Numbered from the stretch's first letter, positions 22,229 to 35,149 are shown. The stretch: DNA of 64,000 nucleotides from Nemertoderma westbladi (GCA_032718475.1 JAUCBJ010001811.1:1-64000), one strand, 5' to 3'. Notes: a model not told the origin generated them from the sequence alone. Program-made: numbers and translations.

Positions 22229-23515
22229 TTATTGTGAAAGTAGCCGAAAACGCTGAGTAGAGACAATAAAGGTGTTTAGAAGGGAGAACAATTTGTTGTA
22301 ATCGGTCGCAGATATACCTTGTTCCTCTAATACAGAGTTTAATAACAGTGAAGCCCCCAGAGCTTCCAACCCAACCTTCAGTGTACGGCGGGCACCAGAG
22401 TAACTCGGGCAAGTTATAAAAAAGTGAAAGTCGGTTTCTGTGGCAGCACCGCATGAGGTGCACTCAGGTGAGTCCTGAAGGTGCCTGGATACCATGTCTG
22501 CAGATAGTTCACTAGACCGCAATCGCGACAATGATTTGAAATTTGCGGGTTCCAACACAGTAAAATGGTTTGATAACATTATTTGAAATAAGTCGGGATT
22601 TAAACGTCGGGAGAGGGAGTGAACGTGTTGAAAAAGGGAGATCGTTCTATTTTTTTTTTGGAAAGAAAGATTTGCCATAAAGGTCTTTACGGTACGATAT
22701 TTGGAAAATGTCGACGCTGTTTCTGAGAGGGTAACTATGTGATGGGTTTTGCCCTACTGTAATTGGGATTCTGGAAAATAAGTACTCCGGTGTTAACTTG
22801 TTAATAATTTTATAAAAAGTTATTAAGCAGATGGCTGAGCGCCTGGAAGAGAGACTCTGTATGTTGCATTCGGTATGCAACTTTCTATGTGATGTGCGAG
22901 ATGGAGCACCAGTGGCAATTCTTAGAATTTCAAGTTCAAAATTGTCAAGTAGACCGACATTTCTTGAGATATGTTGTTACAGACCGCACAGCCGTATTCC
23001 AGTTTAGGACGTATAAATGTTTTGTATATTTTTAGTATTGCATCTTTGGATAGGATGTATTTAGTTTTCCGCAGAACCAATAGATTTCTCGAAACTGAGT
23101 TAATTAGTTCTAGGACATGGTCATTGAACTTGAAATTGGAAGAAAATACCAGTCACAGGTGTTTCTGAGTCTCACCACACGGAAGGACCTCACCATTTAG
23201 ATGTAATGGCACTGTCTGGTAGGGGATGGTACCACACATAGTCATTACAATGGTTTTCTCTGGGTTAAAAGTTACGAGCCATTTAGTAGCCCAAGTGTGT
23301 AGTTCATGAAGTTCGTGGTTAAGAAAGTGAGCGCGCACAACAGGATGAATGATTCTAGATGAAAGAGATGTATCGTCAGCAAACAGTGAACAGTTTGCCG
23401 ACAATACATCAACAAGGTCATTTATGTAAATAATAAATGAGATGGGACCGAGCACACTTCCCTGGGGTACGCCGTATTTATTTATTTGTGCCAGTACAGT
23501 AGGTGGAGTTATCAC
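22229..23515 (-). pseudogene. Jockey/CR1-superfamily LINE RT fragment with C-terminal zinc motif
   Basis: Reverse transcriptase of a second LINE family, 5'-truncated. 23515-23153 carries GVPQGSVLGPISFIIYINDL and the catalytic-loop context LFADDTSL. The thumb region continues in other frames (about 23150-22890). The C-terminus (22880-22647, then 22678-22229) contains ECTSCGAATETDFHFFITC, the C-x2-C...H-x4-C motif seen at the end of Jockey, I and R1-type proteins. At least two frameshifts break the frame. The catalytic FADD is retained in the fragment. Confidence 0.8.
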
Positions 23516-23519
23516 CCAT

Positions 23520-24180
23520 CATCATTATGATGATCTAAGGACATGCGAATAAAATAGTCAACCACAATTACGAATATAAAGGGTGTAAGTGTGTTACCGT
23601 GAATGTGTTTGTAGAACCCCTAAAGGTCTAACTATACAGCAGCTTTTTAGGGTAAAGTGCAAACTTTTTAAAAGTGCTAACTTAAAGTGCTAACCAAACC
23701 TGCCAAATGAATTCTTAACCCATGATTGGTCCAAATTTGCTTTCAGTTTGGCTGTTAGCACTTTAAAGTTGTTGCAAACTCGTACATGTGTATGTGTAAA
23801 TTGCGATGCGCCCCCTAGCGTCTCATCTGTGCATCACTATATCGGCTGAATCTTCTGTAGTGCTAACTTTGTTTGTAGCAGTATAACATTTTGATAGTAA
23901 AGTTAATATAGTGCTAACTGCACTGTGTAAATGTTAGTAGTATAATATTTTAAAAGTAAATTGAATATTATACTGTAGTGCTAACCTAGTATGAAATTGA
24001 TGGCAGTCATATTGAACTAATTGATTGCTTTTTATGAGACGTAACAATCTCGTCGAGTTAGCACTTTATAATTTCTGCCAGCGCAAACTATTCAATACAA
24101 ACACACTTTCCAATGTTTTGTAAAACAGACAACATAAAGTAAGGCAATGCTTTTTTTATTAACAAAATAATGTCTGGAGT
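23520..24180. other. AT-rich spacer with GTGCTAAC words
   Basis: No gene. The word AGTGCTAAC (or its reverse complement) recurs several times between 23665 and 24070, suggesting a decayed repeat. Confidence 0.4.
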
Positions 24181-24183
24181 TAG

Positions 24184-24380
24184 TGTGACGGGATCCGAGT
24201 TGGCGAGGATCCCGACCGGTGTGGTATTTTGAGTCGTGTGGAAAATACTCGTCGCCGCGTCTGTTAGGCTACTGAACGGCTGTTGAGGATGCTGAAAGGC
24301 CGAAGGCTGGTAAAATTACTGAGTTTATAGTTACAGTTGTTCGTAATATCAGATCTATAAAGCTCAATCAGTGATATAAT
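24184..24380 (+). mobile_element. LTR-like fragment beginning TGTGACGGGAT
   Basis: Starts TGTGACGGGAT and shares GATCCCGACCGG, GGCTGCTGAA-like and GGCCGAAGGC words in the same order with 44974-45120. Two dispersed relatives with a TG start and CG-rich head resemble solo LTRs, but no matching pair, primer-binding site or target duplication was found. Confidence 0.4.
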
Positions 24381-24399
24381 AATAGCATTAACCATAATG

Positions 24400-24990
24400 A
24401 AAAACACATGGATGAAAGATCAATGACTCATGAAAGAACTTCCTGCATACATCAAATGTCATCAAATGTGTCCAAACTTAGTTAGATTACAAAATTTTAA
24501 TTTTTTGTGGATCAAGGGAACTAGTGCCATAGGCACATGGCCAGAACCTACCATTTGGCGCAAGTGTTGATTATTCTCAATTTTCGCGTTGGCCAACTTT
24601 GAGTTCTCTTACTACATTAATATTATGCTCATTAGAACCGCAATGACCGGGGGTGGGGGTAGACACCTTCAAAACAAACGTAGAGCGAATAGTTCTTGAG
24701 ATGTCGCAGAAAATGTGAAGTCCAGCACAAGACTACATTACCGCCTTGATGTGATATGGACAAATACACAAAAAATGATACTTTGAATTATTTTAAGGAA
24801 TCAAAAATAGACACATCACTGTAATGATAGATATAGGCTCAAGAGTCAGACTCTATCAGCAGTTAAATGAAACTGTAATAGTTGACCTACAATGATCTGT
24901 TAATACAGGGGAAGGTAAGCAGAGCAGCGCCAATAAATTATTATGGTTTATTCTCTCTCTGCTGCATTACAAAACTCGATCCAACGGTTG
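24400..24990. other. AT-rich spacer, no gene seen
   Basis: Nothing recognisable before the minisatellite. Confidence 0.35.
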
Positions 24991-25009
24991 CCAACTCGGC
25001 AAAAAATCA

Positions 25010-26318
25010 CTAATCATTGATAAAGTCCCGGACCGAACCCAGGGGGCTGACCGAGACCTGGACTGAACCAAGGGGGTGGACAGAGTTCCGGACCGAACCC
25101 AGGGGGTGGACAGAGACCCGGACCGAACCAAGGGGGCGGACAGTGTCCCGGACCGTACCCAGGGAGCGGACAGAGTCCTGGACCGAACCAGGGTGCGGAC
25201 AGACTCCTGGACCGAACCCAGGGGGTGGACAGAGTCCCGGACCGAACCAAGGGGGCGGACAGAGTCCCGGACCGAACCAAGGCAAGGGGGAGCACAATTA
25301 CCCACAGTTGGCTTATGGGGCAGACAGAGGCCCGAACCAAACCCAGGTGGTGGACAGAGACCCGAACCAAACCAAGGGGGCGGACAGTGTCCCGGATCTT
25401 ACCCAGGGGGCGGACAGAGTGCTGGACCGAACCAGGGTGCGGACAGAGTCCTGGACCGAACACAGGGGGTGGACAGAGACCCGGACCGAACCAATGGGGC
25501 GGGCAGTGTCCCGGACCGTACCCAGGGGGCGGACAGAGTCCTGCACCGAACCCAGGGGATGGACAGAGACCCGGACCGAATCAATGGGGCGGACAGTGTC
25601 CCGGACCGTACCCAGGGGGCGGACAGAGTCCTGGACCGAACCAGGGTGCGTACAGAGTCCTGGACCGAACCCAGGGGGTGGACAGATTCCCGGACCGAAC
25701 CAATGGGGCGGACAGTGTCCCGGACCGTACCCAGGGGGCGGACAGAGTCCTGGACCGAACCAGGGTGCGTACAGAGTCCTGGACCGAACCCAGGGGGTGG
25801 ACAGATTCCCGGACCGAACCAATGGGGCGGACAGTGTCCCGGACTGAACCCAGGGAGCGGAGTCCTGGACCAAACCAGGATGCGGACAGAGTCCTGGACC
25901 GAACCCAGGGGTTGGACAGAGACCCGGACCGAACAAAGGCAAGGGGTCGGACAATTACCCACAGTTGGCTTATGGGGCAGACAGAGGCCCAAACCAAACC
26001 CAGGTGTTGGACAGAGACCCGGACCAAACCAAGGGGGCGGACAGTGTCCCGGACCGTACCCAGGGGGCGGGCAGAGTCCTGGACCGAACCAGGGTGCGGA
26101 CAGAGTCCTGGACCGAACCCAGGGGGTGGACAGAGACCCGGACCGAACCAAGGCAAGGGGTCGGACAATTACCCCCAGTTGGCTTATGGGGCAGACAGAG
26201 GCCCGAACCAAACCCAGGTGGTGGACAGAGACCCGGACCGAACCAAGGGGGCGAACAGAGACCGACAGATAAAGACAGACAGAGAGAGTGGAAAACTTGT
26301 GCCATTTGTGCGTTTGCT
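25010..26318. repeat. GGACCGAACC-type 30-bp minisatellite with higher-order structure
   Basis: Units of about 30 bp, for example GGACCGAACCCAGGGGGTGG plus ACAGAGACCC. All frames on both strands are open over hundreds of codons because of composition. Higher-order features: a segment beginning CAAGGGG...ACAATTACCCACAGTTGGC recurs at about 25280, 25940 and 26150, and a ~120-bp block at 25620-25740 is repeated immediately after. The array ends at 26318 with a unique 3' flank (GTGCCATTTGTGCGTTTGCT) that recurs at 30131-30150. Confidence 0.92.
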
Positions 26319-27010
26319 CCAGTTGGCCAGCATCCCACCTCGGCCCTCACAACCCCGGTCAATGTCAGACAGGAGAGACCCAGACTACATCTCCCCAGTT
26401 GGCCAGCATCCCACCGCGGCCCTCACAACCCCGGTGAATGTCAGACAGGAGAGACCTTGACTAAATCTTTCCAGTTGGCCAGCATCCCACCGCGGCCCTC
26501 ACAACCCCGGTGAATGTCAGACAGGAGAGACCCAGACTACATCTCCCCAGTAGGCCGGCATCCCACCTCGGCCCTCACAATCCCGGTGAATGTCAGACAG
26601 GAGAGACCCAGACTACATCTCCCCAGTAGGCCGGCATCCCACCGCGGCCCTCACAACCCCGGTGAATGTCAGACAGGAGAGACCCAGACTACATCTCCCC
26701 AGTAGGCCGGCATCCCACCTCGGCCCTCACAACCCCGGTGAATGTCAGACAGGAGAGACCCAGACTACATCTCCCCAGTTGGCCAGCATCTCAACGCGGC
26801 CCGTACAACCCCGGTGAATGTCAGACAGGAGAGACCCAGACTACATCTCCCCAGTAGGCCGGCATCCCACCTCGGCCCTCACAACCCCGGTGAATGTCAG
26901 ACAGGAGAGACCCAGACTACATCTCCCCAGTTGGCCAGCATCTCAACGCGGCCCGTACAACCCCGGTGAATGTCAGACAGCAGAGACCCAGACTACATCT
27001 CCTCAGTTGG
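26319..27010. repeat. 76-bp minisatellite, ~9 copies (module copy 2)
   Basis: Same unit and variants as 15772-17486. It starts mid-unit (CCAGTTGGCCAGCATCCC) directly after the flank at 26318, so a breakpoint lies at 26318/26319. Confidence 0.92.
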
Positions 27011-27036
27011 CCATAGTATGCAGCAAAATTAGCCCG

Positions 27037-27390
27037 TGAGAAAGCTACGCCCGCATCAAATCTTCACCTTCAAAATGACCAACTATCATCCGGCTGAAAC
27101 TTTGCCCGCGGGCAATCATCGCCCATGAGCATACATCGCCCACTAAACAATGATTTTTTGGTTAGAAAAAGCCGTCTCTGTAACCTGCTACTTTCCTTGA
27201 ATTGGTAACAACATCGTCTATTGTTTTGGTTAGAAAAAGCCGACTCTGTAACCTGTTCCTTTCCCTCTATTGGTAACTGGAATGGTAACTAACACAAATA
27301 TTATGGGCGAAGGTTGCTGGTGGGCGAAGATTCCCTTGCGGGCGAAGTTTTCACCGGGCGAAGTTTGGATGCGGGCGAAGGTTGCACCAT
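27037..27390. repeat. Foldback element with GGGCGAAG repeats (module copy 2)
   Basis: Near-identical to 17515-17860, including both loop direct repeats and the CGCCCGCATCAAATCTTC arm. Confidence 0.75.
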
Positions 27391-27477
27391 TCTTTGGCCA
27401 GCATCCCACCTCGGCACTAACAAACCTAAGTCAACGACAGACCGGAGAAACCCAGGCTACATCACCCTCTAGTGGCC

Positions 27478-28906
27478 TATCAAGTACAACTAACAGCACT
27501 GCGACAAGTAGAACTAACAACACTGCAGCATGTGTGAATAACAGCACTACGTCATGTAGATGTAGAACTAACAACACCTCAGTATGTGTGAATAACAGCA
27601 CTACGGCATGTAGAAATAACTACACTGCAGCAAGTGTTAATAACAGCACTACGGCATGTAGAACTAACAACACTGCAGCATGTGTGAATAACAGCACTAC
27701 GGCATGTAGAAATAACAACACTGCAGCAAGTGTTAATAACAGCACTACGGCATGTAGAACTAACACTACTGCAACATGTGTGAATAACAGCACTACGGCA
27801 TGTAGAAATAACAACACTGCAGCAAGTGTGAATAACAGCACTACGGCATGTAGAACTAACACTACTGCAGCATGTGTGAATAACAGCACTACGGCATGTA
27901 GAACTAACAACACCTTAGTATGAGTGAATAACAGCACTACGGCATGTATAACTTACAACACTGCAGCATGTATGAATAACAACACTATGGCATGTAGAAC
28001 GAACAACACTGCAGCATGTGTGAATAACAGCATTACGGCATGTAGAACTAACAACACTGCAGCATGTGTGAATAACAGCACTACGGCATGTAGAACTAAC
28101 AGCACTGCGGCAAGTAGAACTAACAACACTGCAGTATGTGTGAATAACAGCACTGCCGCATGTAGAACTAACAACACTGCAGCATGTGTGAATAACAGAA
28201 CTGCGGCAAGTAGAACTAACAACACTGCAGCATGTGTGAATAACAGCACTGCGGCATGTAGAACTAACAACCCTGCAGCATGTCATGTGTGAATAACATC
28301 ACTACGGCATGTTGAACTAACAACCCTGCAGCATGTGTGAATAACAGCACTGCGGCATGTAGAACTAACAACACTGCAGCATGTGTGAATAACAGCACTA
28401 CGGCATGTAGAACTAACAACACTACAGCATGTGTGAATAACAGCACTACGGCATGTAGAACTAACAACACTGCAGCATGTGTGAATAACAGCACTGCCGC
28501 ATGTAGAACTAACAACACTGCAGCATGTGTGAATAACAGCACTACGGCATGTAGAACTAACAACACTGCAGCATGTGTGAATAACAGCACTGCCGCATGT
28601 AGAACTAACAACACTGCAGCATGTGTGAATAACAGCACTACGGCATGTAGAACTAACAACACTGCAGCATGTGTGAATAACAGCACTGCGGCATGTAGAA
28701 CTAACAACCCTGCAGCATGTGTGAATAACAGCACTACGGCATGTTGAACTAACAACACTGCAGCATGGGTGAATAACAGCACTACGGCATGTAGAACTAA
28801 CAACACTGCAGCATGTGTGAATAACAGCACTACGGCATGTAGAACTAACAACACTACAGCATGTGTGAATAACAGCACTACGGCATGTAGAACTAACAGC
28901 CCTACG
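27478..28906. repeat. 48-bp minisatellite, ~29 copies (module copy 2)
   Basis: Same 48-bp unit as the first module but with more copies and private variants (CACTGCGGCATG, AGCAAGTGTTAATAAC), including one 12-bp (ATGTAGATGTAG) and one ATGTCATGTG phase irregularity. Confidence 0.92.
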
Positions 28907-29976
28907 GCATTTTCTATTATCAGATAGTCGGGGAACTTTCGACGCAAGAATGTCTATTTAAATTATTTTGAATCTGTTAACTAGTATATATGAATAATAA
29001 AGTGGGAACAAATATTATTATGACTATTACTCCGTTGGCAAAGACATACCAGTTCATTTCATTTTATATGAAAGCCGACCAGCCGACCACAGGTGACTTA
29101 TGGAGGATCGCTAGAAGTCGGCTAGTTTACACATAAGGTATTTACTGTAGGTTAGGCCAAGTTCCAACCACTCTTGGTTCATGTATAAAGAGTAAGTCGC
29201 AAGTGGTCGGCTTACATATATATATCATCATAGACACTCATTTTTAACGGAATAATTTGTTTGCGGTAAAGGTAAATGATACGTACCGCCGTGTCTATTG
29301 GTTTGGTTACTTCCGAAACAGATCATTACAGAAATGGATTACAAAAATAGGTTTATCTTACCAAATTCAATGCAATTTCTTCATTCCATGCTGACTCCTA
29401 TTCGCCGATATTAAATAAATAAAATAATTCTCGTACATATATTAAAAAAAATATGTAAAAAATGTAAAATAATTCAATACAAACTAACTGCCTCCACTCT
29501 GCGTCCAAACCCACCAGAAGGATATTGTTTTAATGCAAAAACTACAAAAATCACATTATAATATATAACAAAAGTATAACTTACAATGGGTTGATTTACA
29601 ATTATTAAGTTCTGGAACTGAAGGTTATTGGATGGAACGACACGGAACGTTGGTAACTGGGGAGGTTCGTCTATATTCACTTAGAATTTGATCTTCTGTA
29701 TCGTTGATCAACCTAAAATAATAATATTACAAGCCGATAGTAATTATGGTTTAGTAATAATGCCAGTAGGTATCTATGTATGTAAAGATTGATGTTCTGT
29801 GTTGGTATCTACGTACATACTGATGGTAAATCTCCGTATGTACTTTATGTACATAGAGACAGCTGGTAGGTCTAAATATGTACGAACAGACAGATAATAG
29901 GTCTAGTTATTTATACTGTATAACCTGATTAAGTGTACGGTCACACTGTGACTGGAATGTTGTTGTATGTTTATGA
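28907..29976. repeat. AT-rich tail of the duplicated module, copy 2
   Basis: Matches 18955-19937 apart from a deletion at about 28948 and an insertion spanning about 28966-29308. The match ends at TATGTTTATGAA near 29976. Confidence 0.75.
29063..29222. mobile_element. Short MITE-like insertion in module copy 2
   Basis: Within the copy-2-specific insertion, TATGAAAGCCGACC...CAGGTGACTTA (29064-29100) and TAAGTCGCAAGTGGTCGGCTTACATA (29192 onward) are inverted repeats of about 25 bp, surrounded by TA-rich sequence. Absence from module copy 1 shows an insertion or deletion difference, so this may be a recently mobile element. Confidence 0.5.
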
Positions 29977-29994
29977 ATGCTTATGAATGTTTAT

Positions 29995-30150
29995 GGACAA
30001 TTACCCCCAGTTGGCTTATGGGGCAGACAGAGGCCCGAACCAAACCCAGGTGGTGGACAGAGACCCGGACCGAACCAAGGGGGCGAACAGAGACCGACAG
30101 ATAAAGACAGACAGAGAGAGTGGAAAACTTGTGCCATTTGTGCGTTTGCT
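29995..30150. repeat. 156-bp direct repeat of 26163-26318
   Basis: Exact by eye over the full 156 bp from GGACAATTACCCCCAGTTGG to GTGCCATTTGTGCGTTTGCT. With 26163-26318 it brackets module copy 2. Confidence 0.9.
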
Positions 30151-30154
30151 TTTG

Positions 30155-30520
30155 ATTCATTACTACATTTTATTATAGCATTGCCTTCAGATTGTCTTAA
30201 TTATTATTTGAAAAAATATTATTTATTTTGTTAATATATTATATTAAACTTTTACAATCTCCTAAGTATAAAATTATTTCAATAATTATGAAACAATTGT
30301 TGATTCTTACATCACTTGTGGCAGTTAGCTACGGTTTTAGTTGCTATAGTGCCGTGCCGGATGGAAAAATGAGTTGAGATGGTTGCGTACGATGTGTTGT
30401 AAGTCTTCAGCAATAAATAAAATATTAGACTCTCTGTACAAGTGTAATAGTATGGAAGGGGACAGACATGATGGATTAGGTTTAATGGGTCGAACCAATA
30501 ACTACAACTACTATAGTCGG
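30155..30520. other. AT-rich spacer, no gene seen
   Basis: Natural continuation of the flank that follows the minisatellite; no motif. Confidence 0.35.
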
Positions 30521-30524
30521 CCTA

Positions 30525-30680
30525 CAGCATTGAAAGTGCTATTTGAGATGCTATGCCGGTTGGACAATAACATTTTGTCACCACCATGTAATTCAGATTT
30601 GGCAAACCCAATGCAGCGTACATTAAGAATGTTATGCCGTCTTATCAACAAAGCAACTCCTCAACTAACGATCCACTAAC
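30525..30680 (-). pseudogene. Two decayed RTE-like LINE 3' ends
   Basis: Two consecutive segments (about 30525-30590 and 30610-30675) resemble AAGAATGCTGTGCCGGCTTG followed by a T/C-CAACAAA-type stretch, as in the LINE 3' ends at 47.3 and 52.3 kb, but strongly diverged. Confidence 0.4.
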
Positions 30681-30789
30681 ACAAGTTGACATACATTTCG
30701 AGATTAGATTATATTCGCCAGATTACATGCTATATCACACGATAAATACTGCCAGTACATATCGCAGCCTTGAAAGTCTTTTGGACAAA

Positions 30790-30990
30790 ATTCCCATAAA
30801 CACTGCGTCAACCCATGACTTTCTTAAGACACATCTTAAAGGACAGTGGCCCTAAAGATGCGGATGATCTAGTAAATATCTTGGGTGATAGGGAGTTTTG
30901 GTGGAGGAATTTTGTCGACAATCCGGCATATCATTCTTAATATGTAACGTAATATATATAATGCAGCTGCAATGCAGCATGCCGATCGTA
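30790..30990 (+). pseudogene. RTE-like LINE 3' end on the plus strand
   Basis: Translates to a C-terminus like that of copy iii (about 30815-30940): KDADDL-type and WRRNFVD-type motifs followed by a stop. After it comes ATGCAGCTGCAATGCAGCAT and a GTAGAAGTAG remnant of the 3' trinucleotide tail. Confidence 0.65.
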
Positions 30991-30999
30991 GAAGTAGGG

Positions 31000-31640
31000 G
31001 TCCATGGTTCCAATGTTGGAGGCTTTCAGAGAAGTTAGTCCATGGATACGATGTTGGATGCTTTCAGACAAGGTGGGGTCCTGGTTCCGGGGATGGAGGT
31101 TTCCATAAAAATTTCGTCCTTTATTGGGTTAGCCTGTGTAAAGTAAATACAACTACATTATTATATCTTCTTAACTAAGAATATAATGCAAAATTAAATG
31201 CAAAATAATGCAATTAAAATAATGAGAAAAAGTTCTAGTTTTTTTATCATGTAATAAATAATTATTATTGTTAAAAATTCAAAAAACTTTTTCACTGAAA
31301 TCTGTTCCTTTATATGACAATAAATAAAATATGCCTTACTGGTATCTATCGCTCATCCAAAATCACTTTATTTAACGGGTGAACACTACGATAAACTATA
31401 TCTAGAGATGGGAAGGATAATAAAGTATATTTTTTAATGTACATTTATTATTTGAATTGTTATAATTACCGAAATATAGTATTAGGGTCTACGTTTAATA
31501 TATTAATGTCAAATTGAAATTGGTGTTGATTAACACCAAACATATAAGGTCTGCTAAACGTAATTTAAATTAAATTGATTTGTTTCAAGCTGAGCAATAG
31601 GTGGTGGACCTTTTTTACAGTTCATGGTATGTTATGTTAT
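31000..31640. other. AT-rich spacer
   Basis: It contains GAGAAAAAGTTCTAGTTTTT-like sequence (about 31207-31255), related to the right arm of the hairpin element at 12940-13066. No gene. Confidence 0.4.
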
Positions 31641-34600
31641 CTTTAATTCAGGCCAAGGCCCATATACAATATTATAGTGACGCATAGATAAATAGCACAG
31701 TGTTAAGTATGTACAGTATAATATGTACTGTAGATATTGATATTAATTCGTAGAAACTAGAACAAAAGTAAATTAAATACAGACCATAAACTTGAATCGT
31801 ACTTAAAACGTAACATTCGAACACACCTAACTATGGAATTATCAGATAGTTGTATTCTAGAATATAAACTGTACGCTGATCTACGTCTTATATGTAAGAA
31901 AGTAGGAACCCTATTAAATATAAACATTTCTGTTGCACTGCAATTACTGGGGTAATGATGTAATTTCCGAAAGATCCTGTGGTAAGCGAGCTGTATTGAT
32001 TTTAATGCACTAACTGTATATACGGACCACAGACTACACCCATAGATACACAAAATGATCTAAACAAAGTATTTTTAACTACAGTTGAACAATTATTAAA
32101 TTTCCTAACAATACTGTTACCTCTGCGGTACAGACTACGAGTTTGATTTTCAATATCTAGTTTATCATTAATGTTCGTGTTAATGATATGACCTAGATAA
32201 GTAGCACTAGTAACAACCTTGACAACTTCACTATTTAAATACACCGCACTGTGGAAAATCTGTTCTAGAACGTGCCTTAAAATATAAACATTTCGTTCTC
32301 TTTAAATTAAATGTAAGACAATGATCGTTAGCGTATTTACTTGTATTATCAATTAATTTCTGTAACGCTAGAGTACTTGTTGCCATAAGGGAAATGTCAT
32401 CTGCGTAAGAAATATTATTAGCTCTACAATTATTAATTTTGCACCCTAAACCACTATTATTTAGTAAAATAGTTGGATCATCCATATATACATTATAAAA
32501 CACAAGAGATATTAAACTACCCTGACGAACTCCATTGGTTACAAAAAATAAACCAGAAAATATCTTTCCCCATTTAACACATATTTCTTGACGACTATAC
32601 CAGTAGACGAGTAGCCTAAGTACAGATTTCGGCACGCCCTTGTCTAATAACTTAAAAAATAGTAATGAATGGATCACCCTATCAAAAGCCTTTGAGGCAT
32701 CAATTAAGCATATGTATTATGTATACGGATGTATTCTAATACTATATCCTTCAGTACAAAATTGCAGAAATCAGTACTATGATTAGCTTTATAACCAAAT
32801 TGATTATCAGCGACTATTAAATGTGATTTATAACGCGTAAGAATCACTCGTTCTAGAACTTTAGACAAAATATCCGATATTGCAACTGGTCTATCATTAC
32901 AGTTATCAGTTAATTTTTCATTCTTGTTTTTTAAAACAGGTACAATATAACTTTCAATAAACTTTGATGGAAAGTAACTGTTAGACAATGAAGTTGTTAG
33001 CAAAAAAGAAATATGCACAGATAACTCGGCTGGTGCATAGAATAAATGTTCTGCACTTACACCATCTGTCCCAATTGCTTTCCCTCCACTTAATTCCTTA
33101 ATGGCCTCGAAAATTTCTGACTGCACTATCCTTCGGATTTTCCTCACTGTCGGGGATCAAACTATGTACTAGATCTTCCATTTGTTTCTTGCTTTTCTTG
33201 GGATCCTGATTAAGCAGCTGACTATACTCAGTGCGCCACATATCACATACAGCCTCTTCACCATTTGCTGTATCTACACTGTCAGGTATGACTGTGTGCT
33301 GGTTACTCATCTTGGAGACCTCTATCCAAAAATCATTGGGTTTTCTATGTAAGAGACTTTCTGCTAATTTGTCAGATTTAATTCTTTCTGCAGCCCTACG
33401 ACATGAATGAAAAGCTAGTTTGAAAGACGCACGTGTTCTACGCATTTCCACACTGATAGGACCATCTCTAGGACTACTGACTGCGCGCCACCATAAGAAG
33501 ACCTCCCTCGCCTGATCGTATTTATCTTTAACCAACTCAGACCAACCTGGCACCGAGTGGTCATGTTTATTATCCTTCTCTCCACAAGGACGACCTGGAA
33601 TTGATTTCTTAGACGCTCTTAAAATAGCATCAACAATATTCTCATAATAGTCATCTATTACCTGAGTACGATTATCATCACTAATGTCAATGGATGTGTT
33701 GGAAAGAACGCTGTATGGAATATCTATACTTTTCAGTTCCTTAATTAAAACACTTTTATACGAGTTTAAATGACAAGACGTTGCGCGAGACCAGTCTCTA
33801 CTGGGGGATTTTGAGAAACAAAAACTATCGGATCCTGAAATTTCTAGAGTTGTACCTGGTGGAATTCCCGCGTCGCAAAAGCGTAACTCAGAATTCAAAG
33901 ATAGTATCATAGATATCGGTATGTGATCGGAAATTACTAATTCCGGGAATGTTGATACGTGAAACACTTTAGAGTCCATAGAACCGCTACATACGATGTG
34001 GTCTATCCAATATGTAGTATGATGGGCTGAACTGACAAATGTATGTGTAACTGTTGGTAGACGTTCAAAATCTCTCCATGTGAGCCCGGCATCTTCTACA
34101 AAATATTTTATAAAATTACCCTCTTGAAGTTCCGTCTTGAGGGGTCACCATTGAAATCTCCTACAATAGCAATTAAAGGACTGTTCATCTCATCTATGAG
34201 GGAAGTGAGGGTTCCCAAGTAATCCAGTTAATCGTCTACATTTTCTGGACATTCGTATGGAAGATACACGTTAAACAAGTAAATATTAGGTTCAGTTTCA
34301 GGTGTATTAATTACTGCAATTCTAATCCTATCATCACCAATATCCTTTAAAATTACAATAATTTTTCCCAATAGTTTACGCCACAATAATGCTAGTCCGC
34401 CATATGGCCTTCCAATTAGTAATTGTTCCTGTAAGTCAACCGGACTAAATCCCTCTGCATAAAAATTATCTGAAATTGTTTGTAAAAAACCAAGTTCCTG
34501 TTTGGGGAGCATAATCTCCTGTAAACAAATAATATCGGCAAAACTACATAAACCTTTTATAGTTGCCAAAGAGGCACCTCTGACAGAGTTGCAGTTATAT

Positions 34601-34763
34601 GATACTATGTTAAAACTTCTAGATCCTTGAAAATTCGCCATTTACAAAAAATATAATAAAGAACAGATAAAAAAAAATATCAAACATAATGAAAATGAAC
34701 AATATCAAAAATAAACAAAAATATCAAATATCTAATATCTAATATACATACAATATTGCAATG
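31640..34763 (-). pseudogene. CR1/L2-like LINE ORF2, copy A (near full length, broken)
   Basis: A non-LTR retrotransposon encoding an APE-type endonuclease and a reverse transcriptase. The ATG is at 34641 (MANFQGSRS). Endonuclease motifs are SYNCNS and ICLQEIM at the start, GDFN (about 34160, in a second frame) and SDHIPIS (about 33920). RT follows from about 33150 with GVRQGSLISLVFYNVYMDD and the catalytic-loop context SYADDIS (about 32410). The thumb and C-terminus run to 31757. After that comes a tail with GTATATGGGCCTTGGCCTGA and an A-rich end, in the style of CR1/L2 tails. Breaks: TAA at about 34228 (shared with copy B), an 8-bp deletion near 33125 relative to copy B, and a rearrangement near 32710. 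The 5' end contains CATACAATATTGCAATGTTC, the outer word of the palindrome. Confidence 0.85.
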
Positions 34764-35149
34764 TTCTTGTTGCCGTTATCCCTACACCAGGGGGGAAAAA
34801 CGCCGATGCTGGAGACGTGACTTTACAGACCACCGAGCCCCGGCCAGTCACCGGATATTGATTGTGGAGAAGGAATGATTTCTGAGATGCAGGGTTGCGG
34901 TTGAGAAAAAGCTGCATTAGTTGGATATACTCTTTAATGTAACTGAACTCTGTTGAACCTTGATTGAGAATAATTTTGGGCTTCCCCAAATCAATATACA
35001 CCAAATATTCACAATAATTATACACGACAATATAAGTCCCTACAGTATATTATTTAATTACCCACTGTTCGCTCAGATTTTAGCCTACCCAATGTTCCCC
35101 AGATTTTAGCCTACCTAATGTTTCCCAGTCCTGGTCTTAGTGCCGTAGT

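Noticed and set aside
25010-26513. Frames up to 411 codons, Pro/Gly/Arg-rich, collagen-like at first sight
   Set aside because: Compositional artefact of the GGACCGAACC minisatellite; all frames are open and no G-x-y periodicity is maintained.
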